Shown here: one piece after another, positions 35,822 through 43,175 of the stretch
Numbering within the stretch: position 1 is the first letter of the stretch
How the letters are laid out: every line of letters starts with the position of its first letter
Source: Streptomyces nodosus
GTDB lineage: Bacteria; Actinomycetota; Actinomycetes; Streptomycetales; Streptomycetaceae
DNA: 64,000 bases
Direction: 5' to 3'
Assembly: GCF_008704995.1 (NCBI RefSeq)
Contig: NZ_CP023747.1
Location: 5,115,501-5,179,500, forward strand
The notes under the pieces: generated by a model
The model's input: only the letters and a program-made list of their open reading frames with translations
The model's database searches: none
Told to the model about the DNA's origin: nothing
Program-made: the position numbers and the translations under genes

Positions 35822-37195
35822 GTGGCCGGCACATCCCCGGCGGCATCCGCCGCACCGGCGGTCAAGCGGGACCGTACGCACTATCTCTACATCGCGGTGA
35901 TCGCCGCGGTGGTGCTGGGCATAGCCGTGGGTCTGCTCGCACCCGATGTCGCGATCGAGTTCAAGCCGCTCGGCACGGGCTTTGTGAACCTGATCAAGAT
36001 GATGATCTCGCCGATCATCTTCTGCACGATCGTGCTGGGCATCGGCTCGGTGCGCAAGGCCGCCAAGGTGGGCGCGGTCGGCGGTATCGCACTCGGCTAC
36101 TTCCTGGTGATGTCCCTGGTCGCGCTGGCCATCGGTCTGGTCGTCGGCAATGTGCTGCACCCCGGTGACGGCCTCCATCTGACGGACGCGATCAAGCAGA
36201 CGGGCCAGGCCCAGGTGTCGTCCGACGCGCTGCCGCCGGTCGACTTCGTGCTCTCGATCATTCCGACGACCTTTGTCTCCGCCTTCACCGAGGGCCAGGT
36301 CCTGCAGACCCTGCTGGTCGCGCTGCTCGCCGGCTTCGCGCTGCAGGCCATGGGCTCGGCCGGCGCCCCGGTGCTGCGCGGCATCGAGCACATCCAGCGG
36401 CTGGTCTTCCGGGTCCTCGCCATGGTGATGTGGGCCGCCCCGGTCGGTGCCTTCGGTGCGATCGCCGCCGTGGTGGGCTCGGCGGGACTGGACGCGCTCA
36501 AGAGCCTGGCCGTGCTGATGCTCGGCTTCTATGTGACCTGTGTGCTGTTCCTGTTCGTGGTGCTCGGAACGCTGCTGAGGGTCGTCGCGGGCGTCAATGT
36601 GCTGGCGCTGTTCAAGTATCTGGGCCGTGAGTTCCTGCTGATCCTGTCGACCTCCTCGTCCGAGTCCGCGCTGCCGCGGCTCATCGCGAAGATGGAGCAC
36701 CTGGGCGTCAGCAAGCCGGTGGTCGGCATCACCGTCCCGACCGGCTACTCCTTCAACCTCGACGGCACCATGATCTATATGACCATGGCCTCGCTCTACA
36801 TCGCCGATGCGCTGGGCACACCGATGTCCGTCGGCGAGCAGATCCCGCTGCTGCTCTTCCTGCTGGTCGCCTCCAAGGGTGCGGCGGGTGTCAGCGGCGC
36901 CGGTCTCGCCACGCTGGCCGGCGGTCTGCAGTCGCACAAGCCCGCACTGGTCGACGGCGTCGGCCTGATCGTCGGCATCGACCGCTTCATGAGCGAGGCC
37001 CGCGCCCTGACCAACTTCGGCGGCAACGCCGTCGCCACCGTGCTGGTCGGCACCTGGACGAAGGAGATCGACAAGGAGCGCGTCCAGGAGGTGCTCTCGG
37101 GCCGGCTGCCCTTCGACGAGACCACGCTGCTGGACGAGCACGCCCCGGCCGATCCGTCCGGGCAGGGCGGAGAGAAGGAACTGGCCCACGCCTGA
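35822..37195 (+). CDS. Dicarboxylate/amino acid:cation symporter (DAACS/DctA family)
   Basis: 457 aa, eight membrane helices with re-entrant loops. Family markers are the serine-rich STSSSESALPRLIAKME, the GYSFNLDGTMIYMTMASLYIA motif and the later VDRFMSEARALTNFGGNAVATV. It imports C4-dicarboxylates or acidic amino acids with cations. GTG at 35822 has AAGGAGG upstream and gives the typical short N-terminus. It is divergent from the CitA/DcuS-type system, which likely regulates it. Confidence 0.92.
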   Translation: MAGTSPAASAAPAVKRDRTHYLYIAVIAAVVLGIAVGLLAPDVAIEFKPLGTGFVNLIKMMISPIIFCTIVLGIGSVRKAAKVGAVGGIALGYFLVMSLVALAIGLVVGNVLHPGDGLHLTDAIKQTGQAQVSSDALPPVDFVLSIIPTTFVSAFTEGQVLQTLLVALLAGFALQAMGSAGAPVLRGIEHIQRLVFRVLAMVMWAAPVGAFGAIAAVVGSAGLDALKSLAVLMLGFYVTCVLFLFVVLGTLLRVVAGVNVLALFKYLGREFLLILSTSSSESALPRLIAKMEHLGVSKPVVGITVPTGYSFNLDGTMIYMTMASLYIADALGTPMSVGEQIPLLLFLLVASKGAAGVSGAGLATLAGGLQSHKPALVDGVGLIVGIDRFMSEARALTNFGGNAVATVLVGTWTKEIDKERVQEVLSGRLPFDETTLLDEHAPADPSGQGGEKELAHA

Positions 37196-37261
37196 TTCCG
37201 CACCCCGTACTCCGGGCGGCTGGTCCACTCCCCCGTCGTTCAGCCGCCCGGTTCCCCGCCG

Positions 37262-37319
37262 TCATGACGCCGAGTGGTCGGGCCCCCTCCCCCCACGGCC
37301 CGACCGCTCGGCGTCATGA
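37262..37319. terminator. Terminator after the symporter gene
   Basis: A long hairpin: 37263-37274 pairs with 37307-37318 and 37276-37284 pairs with 37297-37305, with one wobble pair between. It stands between convergent genes and may serve both. Confidence 0.85.
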
Positions 37320-37388
37320 TGCCGCCCCCGCTCCCGGAGCGGGGGCGGACCGCGTTGTCGTGGGGGCCCGGCTCCCGGATCGGGGGCC

Positions 37389-38006
37389 TCAGTCGGTCAG
37401 TTCGGCCACCAGCGCGGTGGCCCGGGAGGCGGGTACGCCCGCCGTGGTGAGCAGGGTGACCGCGGCGGAACGACCCGCCTCCCGCGTTCCCAGCAGCCCC
37501 TCGTTCACCGTCTCCATCAGCGCGAACAGCATCTGCTCATGCAGATACGCCAGCACCTGGGGCGGCAGCGGTGAGACGAACACCCCCTGCTCCAGACCGT
37601 GCGCCAGGGTCCGGGCGCAGGCGTCCCTGACCGGTGCGAGACGGTCCCGGATGCCCTGCACGGTGACGCTGCGCTGGGCCAGCGCGACCAGGATCCGGTA
37701 ACGGTCGGCGACCTCCCACACCGCCAGGGTGGAGCGGGCCACCGCCTCGGCCGGGTCCGCCGCCGCCTCGCTGCCGGTCCGGTGCGCCGCGGCCACCGCC
37801 GCCACGGCTCCGTCGACCAGCGTGCTGATCAGTGCCTCACGGCTCGGGAAGTGCCCGTACACGGTGCGCCGTACGACACCGGCGGCCCGGGCGATCTGGT
37901 CCATGGAGGCATCGGGGTCGCGCAGCAGTTCGGTGAGCGCGACCTCCAGGATGCGGCGGCGGTTGACGTCGGCCCGGCTGACACTACCCGTGGTCATGGC
38001 TGCCAT
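37389..38006 (-). CDS. TetR-family regulator
   Basis: 205 aa. HTH near residues 34-60 (ASMDQIARAAGVVRRTVYGHFPSREAL). The C-terminal ligand domain is all-helical. It lies head to head with the MFS exporter gene and shares a region carrying three TGCAC inverted repeats, so it probably represses that exporter. The start is not clear: ATG 38006 and ATG 37997 are both possible, and neither has a ribosome site. Confidence 0.87.
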   Translation of the reverse strand: MAAMTTGSVSRADVNRRRILEVALTELLRDPDASMDQIARAAGVVRRTVYGHFPSREALISTLVDGAVAAVAAAHRTGSEAAADPAEAVARSTLAVWEVADRYRILVALAQRSVTVQGIRDRLAPVRDACARTLAHGLEQGVFVSPLPPQVLAYLHEQMLFALMETVNEGLLGTREAGRSAAVTLLTTAGVPASRATALVAELTD

Positions 38007-38062
38007 TCTGCACGGCCCGCGCGGGCCCCCGTACGTCCGCGCAGGGCCTTCACCTCCTTCAT

Positions 38063-38124
38063 TTGCACAGCCCTGTGCAACTCTCTATATTGCACATCGT
38101 TGTGCAAATGCACGCCGCTGTGCA
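38063..38124 (+). promoter_or_regulatory. MFS promoter with three TetR-type inverted repeats
   Basis: Repeat 1 (38063-38080) TTGCACAG...CTGTGCAA, repeat 2 (38090-38107) TTGCACA...TGTGCAA, and repeat 3 (38109-38124) TGCAC...GTGCA. A -35-like TTGCAC (38063-38068) in repeat 1 and a -10-like TATATT (38086-38091) are 17 bp apart. The promoter thus lies under repeats 1 and 2. Confidence 0.75.
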
Positions 38125-38137
38125 AGTGGCTGCCGTC

Positions 38138-38180
38138 GTGACCGGCACCACCGGAGAACGTGACCGGCACCACCGGAGAA
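38138..38180 (+). repeat. Tandem 21-bp direct repeat in the MFS leader
   Basis: Two identical copies (38138-38158 and 38160-38180) of a 21-base unit beginning GTGACCGGCACC, period 22. It lies between the operator array and the MFS start; effect unknown. Confidence 0.8.
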
Positions 38181-38197
38181 GAGGAAGGCCCCGCCCC

Positions 38198-39874
38198 ATG
38201 CGTCTCGTCATGAAGGAACCGGTCGAGAGGATGGACCGGCCCTACGCCCGGCGCTGGTGGGCACTGCTGGTGCTCTGCCTGAGCCTGCTGATCATCGTGA
38301 TGGCGAACACCGCCCTCACCGTCGCCGCGCCCGACATGACGCAGGACCTCGGCCTGTCCAGCGCCGATCTGCAATGGGTCATCGACGGCTACACCGTCCC
38401 GTACGCGGCGCTGATGCTGCTGTTCGGAGCGATCGGCGACAAGTACAGCCGGCGCGGCGCACTGGTCCTCGGGCTCGCCGTCTTCGGGGGCGGGGCCGTC
38501 TTCGGCTCCCTCGCCGACAGCGCCGCCACGGTGATCGCGGCCCGCGCGGTCATGGGGACGGGCGCCGCGCTGATCATGCCCGCCACGCTCTCGCTGCTCG
38601 CCGCCACCTTCCCGCGCGCCGAGCGGGCCAAGGCGATCACCCTGTGGACCGCCACCGCCGGGCTCGCCATCGCGGCCGGACCGCTCGTCGCCGGGGCGCT
38701 GCTGAGGGACCACGGCTGGTCGTCCACGTTCCTGATCAATGTGCCGATCGCCGTGGTCGCGCTCGTCGCCTCCTTCGTCCTGGTGCCGCCCTCCCGGGCT
38801 GCGCACCACGAGCGGATCGACCATGTCGGCGGACTGCTCTCCGTGGTCTGGGTCGGCGCGCTGGTCTACACGATCATCGAGGGGCCGCACTTCGGCTGGG
38901 GCGTCAAGGCGGTCACTGCGGCGGTCGTCGCGGGCGTCGGGCTCGTGCTGTTCCTCCTCCGGGAGCTGCGCCATCCGCGTCCCGTGCTCGATGTGCGCCG
39001 CTTCGGGGACCGCCGCTTCGCGGGCTCCAACCTCGCCGTCGCGCTGTTCTTCCTGGCGGTCTTCGGCGCCTTCTACTACCTCACCCAGCATCTGCAGTTC
39101 GTGCTCGGCTACGACGCCATGGAGACCGGGGTGCGGATGCTGCCGCTGGCCGGCGCGGTGTTCGTGGGCTCGGCACTGACCGGATACCTCACCCCGCGGG
39201 TCGGGATGAAGGTCACGGTCACCGCGGGCATGGTGGGCGGCACGGCGGCGCTCGCGCTGCTCACCCGGGTGGACTCCGCGTCCTCGTACGGCGACTTCGT
39301 GCTGCCCCTGGTGATCCTGGGTCTGGCGATCGGTCTCGCGCTCTCGCCCTGCACGGACGCGATCATGGGGGCGTTCCCGGAGTCCGAGCTGGGCGTCGGC
39401 GGCGCGGTGAACGACACCTCCCTGGAGCTCGGCGGCTCCCTCGGCATCGCCGTCCTCGGATCCGTGCTGGCGAGCTCGTACTCCTCGCGGCTGGCGGACG
39501 CCACGGCGGGCGCCGGGCTGCCGGGGGACGCGCTGGCCACCGCGCAGGACTCGGTGGGAGCCGGGTACGCGGTGGCGCGGGGCATCGGCGACAAGGCCCG
39601 GCAGCTCGCCGAGCAGGCCGCGCACACCCAGGACCCCCGGCAGGCGGCCCCGCTGAAGGAGCAGGCCGAGCAGCTCGCGCACGGTGCCCGGCAGATGGCC
39701 GACGCGGTGGGCGCGTCCTTCGCGGACGCGGTCGCTCACACCAGCCTGGTCGGCGCGGTGGTCCTCGGCGTCGGCACGGTGCTGGTCGCGGTGCTGCTCC
39801 CGCGCGGGGCGCGCCCGGCCGAGGCCGAGGAGCCGGAGCGGAAGCCGGAGCCCGTAGCCGCCGGAACCCGCTGA
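38198..39874 (+). CDS. MFS drug exporter (DHA2 family, 14 helices)
   Basis: 558 aa. The DHA2 family pattern holds: first helix (WWALLVLCLSLLIIVMANTALTVAAPDM), then DLQWVIDGYTVPYAALML and the GDKYSRRGAL loop motif. A large extracytoplasmic loop of about 90 residues (Ala/Gln/Glu-rich) precedes the last helix. It exports hydrophobic compounds by proton antiport. It starts at ATG 38198 with a GAAGG upstream; ATG 38210 is an alternative. Regulation by the divergent TetR is inferred from the operator array. Exact drug unknown. Confidence 0.88.
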   Translation: MRLVMKEPVERMDRPYARRWWALLVLCLSLLIIVMANTALTVAAPDMTQDLGLSSADLQWVIDGYTVPYAALMLLFGAIGDKYSRRGALVLGLAVFGGGAVFGSLADSAATVIAARAVMGTGAALIMPATLSLLAATFPRAERAKAITLWTATAGLAIAAGPLVAGALLRDHGWSSTFLINVPIAVVALVASFVLVPPSRAAHHERIDHVGGLLSVVWVGALVYTIIEGPHFGWGVKAVTAAVVAGVGLVLFLLRELRHPRPVLDVRRFGDRRFAGSNLAVALFFLAVFGAFYYLTQHLQFVLGYDAMETGVRMLPLAGAVFVGSALTGYLTPRVGMKVTVTAGMVGGTAALALLTRVDSASSYGDFVLPLVILGLAIGLALSPCTDAIMGAFPESELGVGGAVNDTSLELGGSLGIAVLGSVLASSYSSRLADATAGAGLPGDALATAQDSVGAGYAVARGIGDKARQLAEQAAHTQDPRQAAPLKEQAEQLAHGARQMADAVGASFADAVAHTSLVGAVVLGVGTVLVAVLLPRGARPAEAEEPERKPEPVAAGTR

Positions 39875-39924
39875 CCGCGCGGGGAATCCGTCCCGGAGCC
39901 CGGACGGCCGCCCGGCCGGCGCCA

Positions 39925-39955
39925 TTGCCCTGACGTCGACGTCAAGGTTTACGGT
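39925..39955 (+). promoter_or_regulatory. MerR-type promoter of the merR-thioredoxin operon
   Basis: -35 TTGCCC (39925-39930), a long 19-bp spacer and -10 TACGGT (39950-39955). A dyad TGACGTCGACGTCA (39931-39944) fills the spacer. The 19-bp spacer with a centred dyad is the classic MerR activation layout. The ATG of merR is 7 bases after the -10. Confidence 0.8.
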
Positions 39956-39962
39956 CGTGAGC

Positions 39963-40388
39963 ATGCGCATCGGCGAGCTGGCGGCGCGGGCCGGAACCAC
40001 CACCCGGACGCTGCGGTACTACGAATCTCGGGGGCTGCTGCCCGCGCGGCGCACCGGCAACGGGCACCGCACCTACGACGAGCGTGATCTGCGGCTGCTG
40101 CGGCAGATCCGCACGCTGCAGGACTTCGGGTTCGAGCTGGAGGAGACCCGGCCCTTCGTGGAGTGTCTGCGGGCCGGGCATCCGCAGGGCGACTCCTGCC
40201 CGGCGTCGCTCGCGGTCTACCGGCGCAAGCTGGACGAGCTCGACGCGCTGATCGGCGAGCTGCAGCAGGTGCGCGCCCGGGTAGGTGACCAGCTGGCGAG
40301 GGCGGAGCAGGCACGGGAGTCGCTGGCGGCCGAGGCGATGGTTCCGGGCGGTCCGGAACCGGTGTGCGAACTGGGAGGGCAGCAGTGA
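39963..40388 (+). CDS. MerR-family regulator
   Basis: 141 aa. N-terminal MerR winged helix (residues 1-70): MRIGELAARAGTTTRTLRYYESRGLL, then a long coiled coil. Cys68, Cys79 and Cys135 could be metal or thiol sensors, but they do not match the SoxR or mercury patterns I know. It is translated with a thioredoxin gene (stop and start overlap), so redox sensing is likely. The ATG at 39963 is chosen because it is 7 bases after the -10; the GTG at 39957 is too close to it. Confidence 0.85.
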   Translation: MRIGELAARAGTTTRTLRYYESRGLLPARRTGNGHRTYDERDLRLLRQIRTLQDFGFELEETRPFVECLRAGHPQGDSCPASLAVYRRKLDELDALIGELQQVRARVGDQLARAEQARESLAAEAMVPGGPEPVCELGGQQ

Positions 40389-40720
40389 TGAGCGGGACGA
40401 CGGATGTGGCCGAGGTGACCGACGGGAACTTCGAGGCGGAGGTGATCGGGGCGGAGCTGCCCGTGCTGGTGGAGTTCACCGCCGACTGGTGTCCGCCGTG
40501 CCGGCAGATGGGGCCGGTGCTCGGGGCACTCGCCGCCGAGCAGGCGGGCCGGCTCAAGGTGGTTCAGCTGGATGTGGACACCAATCCGGCGACGACCAAT
40601 GCCTACAAGGTGCTGTCGATGCCGACCTTCCTGGTCTTCCGCGACGGTGAGCCGGTGAAGGCGATGGTGGGGGCGCGGCCCAAGCGGCGGCTGCTCGAGG
40701 AGCTCTCCGACGTGCTCTGA
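40388..40720 (+). CDS. Thioredoxin
   Basis: 110 aa, a complete thioredoxin with WCPPC (Cys35 and Cys38), slightly different from the usual WCGPC. The conserved cis-Pro loop is MPTFLVF. It reduces disulfides in the cytoplasm. It overlaps the merR stop by one base (TGATG), with GGGAGG 8 bases before the ATG (or GTG 40385). The MerR protein probably activates this operon. Confidence 0.92.
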   Translation: MSGTTDVAEVTDGNFEAEVIGAELPVLVEFTADWCPPCRQMGPVLGALAAEQAGRLKVVQLDVDTNPATTNAYKVLSMPTFLVFRDGEPVKAMVGARPKRRLLEELSDVL

Positions 40721-40747
40721 TGCGCGCTCCGACGCCACCCGCATCAA

Positions 40748-40779
40748 AAATCCCCCGGGTAATTGCGCCCGGGGGATTT
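40748..40779 (+). terminator. Terminator after the merR-thioredoxin operon
   Basis: A 12-bp stem, AAATCCCCCGGG (40748-40759) with 40768-40779, around an 8-base loop. The loop carries the -35 of the next promoter candidate. Confidence 0.85.
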
Positions 40780-40827
40780 CTCTGCGTATATTCAATGATT
40801 CGCGACTTCGCCTGAATAGGGTCGCGA
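40763..40827 (+). promoter_or_regulatory. Candidate promoter and leader repeat of the HelD-like gene
   Basis: -35 TTGCGC (40763-40768, in the terminator loop), an 18-bp spacer and -10 TATATT (40787-40792). The leader then has an inverted repeat TCGCGAC/GTCGCGA (40800-40806 and 40821-40827). Confidence 0.45.
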
Positions 40828-40848
40828 GAAGTTCACTGAGGACAGTAT

Positions 40849-43119
40849 ATGCGGGCGGGAGTGGAATTGTCAAACACCGAATTTCCGGACGATGAATTGC
40901 GGCACGAGCAGGAATTCATCGACGGGCTGTATGCGCGGGTGGACGCGCTGCGCGGAGACACCGAGACCTCCGTCGCGGATGCGCTGGCGCAGGGCGACAC
41001 GCCCATGCAGGCCCGGTTGGAGCGGGACATCCTCGTCGCCGAACGCTCGGGACTGCTGGCCGCGCTGAACGCGGTGGACGGGTCGCTCTGCTTCGGCCGG
41101 ATCGACCTGGCCTCCGGGCAGAGCCACCACATCGGCCGTATCGGGCTGCGCACCGAGGACGCGGAGCGCACCCCGGTTCTGATCGACTGGCGGGCCGATG
41201 TCGCCCGTCCGTTCTATCTGGCCACCGGGCACACCCCGATGGGTCTGCGCAGACGCCGGCACATCGGCACCGACGGGCGCCGGGTGACCTCCCTGCACGA
41301 CGAGATCCTCGACCTGAGCGACCATGAGCGCACCGGCCACGAGGACCCGAGCGGGGACGCCGCGCTGCTCTCCTCGCTCACCTCGGCCCGTACCGGCCGG
41401 ATGAGCGACATCGTGGGGACCATCCAGGCCGACCAGGACCGCATCATCCGCGCGCCCCACCGGGGGGTGCTGGTGGTGGAGGGAGGTCCCGGCACCGGCA
41501 AGACGGCGGTCGCCCTGCACCGGGCGGCCTATCTCCTCTATGAACACCGTGAGCTGCTCGCCCGCCGTGCCGTCCTGATCGTCGGCCCGAACCCGGCGTT
41601 CCTCGGCTATATCGGCGAGGTGCTGCCCTCGCTGGGCGAGACCGGGGTGCTGCTGGCGACCGTCGGCGAACTGTTCCCGGGGGTGCGGGCGTCCGAGGCC
41701 GACACCCCGTGGGCCGCGGCCGTGAAGGGCCGCGCCGAGATGGCCGAGGTGCTTGCCGCCGTCGTGGCCGACCGTCAGGCGCTGCCCGACCCGGTGATCG
41801 CCGTCGAGCACGACCGGGAGGTCCTGATGCTCGACGACGGACTGGTGAAGGTCGCACGGGAGCGCACCCGTGCGGCGGGGCTGCCGCACAACGCGGCCCG
41901 CGAGCACTTCGAGGGCCATGTCCTCAACACGCTCACCGACATGGTCGCCGAACGCATCGGAACGGACCCCTACGACGGCTCCAACCTCCTGGACGCCAGT
42001 GACATCACCCAGATCCGCGACGAGCTGGCGGACAACCCCGAGGTCTGGTCGGCGATCGACCAGCTGTGGCCGCGGCTGACCCCCGAGCGGTTGGTCGCGG
42101 ACTTCCTCGCCGAGCCGGACGGATATCTGTCCGAGGAGGACGCGGACGCCGTACGGCGTCCGGTGACCCTCGCCTGGACCACCGCCGATGTGCCGCTGCT
42201 GGACGAGGCGGCCGAACTGCTCGGCGATGACGAGCGGACGGTCAGGGCACGTGCCGAGCGGGAGCGGGAGACCCAGGTCGCCTACGCACAGGGCGTGCTG
42301 GACGTGTCGTACGCGTCGCGGACCTATGAGTTCGAGGACAAGGACGACGACGACTCCGAGGTCCTGTCCGCACACGACATCATCGACGCGGAGCGGTTCG
42401 CCGAGCGGCAGGAGGAGGCGGACCACCGCAGTGCCGCCGAGCGCGCCGCGGGTGACCGCACCTGGGCGTTCGGGCACATCATCGTCGACGAGGCGCAGGA
42501 ACTCTCGCCGATGGCGTGGCGGCTGCTGATGCGGCGCAGCCCGACCCGCGCGATGACGCTGGTCGGGGACCCGGCGCAGACGGCCGAGGCCGGCGGCGTC
42601 GGCTCCTGGTCGGGGATCCTGGCGCCGTATGTCGAGGACCGCTGGGAGCACACCCGCCTCGGTGTCAACTACCGCACCCCGTCCGAGATCATGGACCTGG
42701 CGGCGGCGGTCGTCCGGGCCGAGAACCCGGACTTCGAGCCGCCGAGTTCGGTGCGCTCCACGGGGGTACGGCCCTGGGTGCGCCAGGTGGACGACGATCT
42801 GCCGGGCGCGGTGCACCGGGCGGTCGCCGAACTGACCCCCGCCGAGGGCCGGCTGGCGGTGATCGCCCCGCGCGAGCTGCACCGGGCGCTGGCGGCCCGG
42901 CTGGACGAGGTCGAGGCCGGGGCCGAACCCGATCTGACCCGGACCGTCGTGCTGCTCGACCCCCGCCAGGCCAAGGGCCTGGAGTTCGACTCCGTACTGG
43001 TCGTGGAGCCCGGAAAGTACGGCACCAGCGACGTCTATGTGGCGCTGACGCGTGCGACGCAGCGGCTGGGGGTGCTGCACACCGGAAAGCTGCCGAAAGC
43101 GCTGGCACCGCACGCCTGA
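40849..43119 (+). CDS. HelD/HelR-like UvrD-family RNA polymerase recycling ATPase
   Basis: 756 aa. An SF1 helicase-like ATPase: Walker A GGPGTGKT (residues 212-219), a DEAQELSP motif II, the GDPAQTAEAGG segment and late GLEFDSVLVVEP and VALTRATQRL motifs. An N-terminal helical region precedes, as in HelD proteins that pry stalled RNA polymerase from DNA; some actinobacterial members (HelR) protect against rifamycins. Which class it belongs to is not settled here. ATG 40849 with GAGGA 6 bases upstream. It is convergent with glgB. Confidence 0.87.
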   Translation: MRAGVELSNTEFPDDELRHEQEFIDGLYARVDALRGDTETSVADALAQGDTPMQARLERDILVAERSGLLAALNAVDGSLCFGRIDLASGQSHHIGRIGLRTEDAERTPVLIDWRADVARPFYLATGHTPMGLRRRRHIGTDGRRVTSLHDEILDLSDHERTGHEDPSGDAALLSSLTSARTGRMSDIVGTIQADQDRIIRAPHRGVLVVEGGPGTGKTAVALHRAAYLLYEHRELLARRAVLIVGPNPAFLGYIGEVLPSLGETGVLLATVGELFPGVRASEADTPWAAAVKGRAEMAEVLAAVVADRQALPDPVIAVEHDREVLMLDDGLVKVARERTRAAGLPHNAAREHFEGHVLNTLTDMVAERIGTDPYDGSNLLDASDITQIRDELADNPEVWSAIDQLWPRLTPERLVADFLAEPDGYLSEEDADAVRRPVTLAWTTADVPLLDEAAELLGDDERTVRARAERERETQVAYAQGVLDVSYASRTYEFEDKDDDDSEVLSAHDIIDAERFAERQEEADHRSAAERAAGDRTWAFGHIIVDEAQELSPMAWRLLMRRSPTRAMTLVGDPAQTAEAGGVGSWSGILAPYVEDRWEHTRLGVNYRTPSEIMDLAAAVVRAENPDFEPPSSVRSTGVRPWVRQVDDDLPGAVHRAVAELTPAEGRLAVIAPRELHRALAARLDEVEAGAEPDLTRTVVLLDPRQAKGLEFDSVLVVEPGKYGTSDVYVALTRATQRLGVLHTGKLPKALAPHA

Positions 43120-43133
43120 TCCCCGGGGCCCCG

Positions 43134-43163
43134 CCCCGGCCCCTGCTTCCGCGGGGGCCGGGG
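43134..43163. terminator. Terminator between the HelD-like gene and glgB
   Basis: CCCCGGCCCC (43134-43143) and its complement (43154-43163) make a 10-bp stem with a 10-base loop. Confidence 0.75.
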
Positions 43164-43175
43164 GAGAGGGACGGC

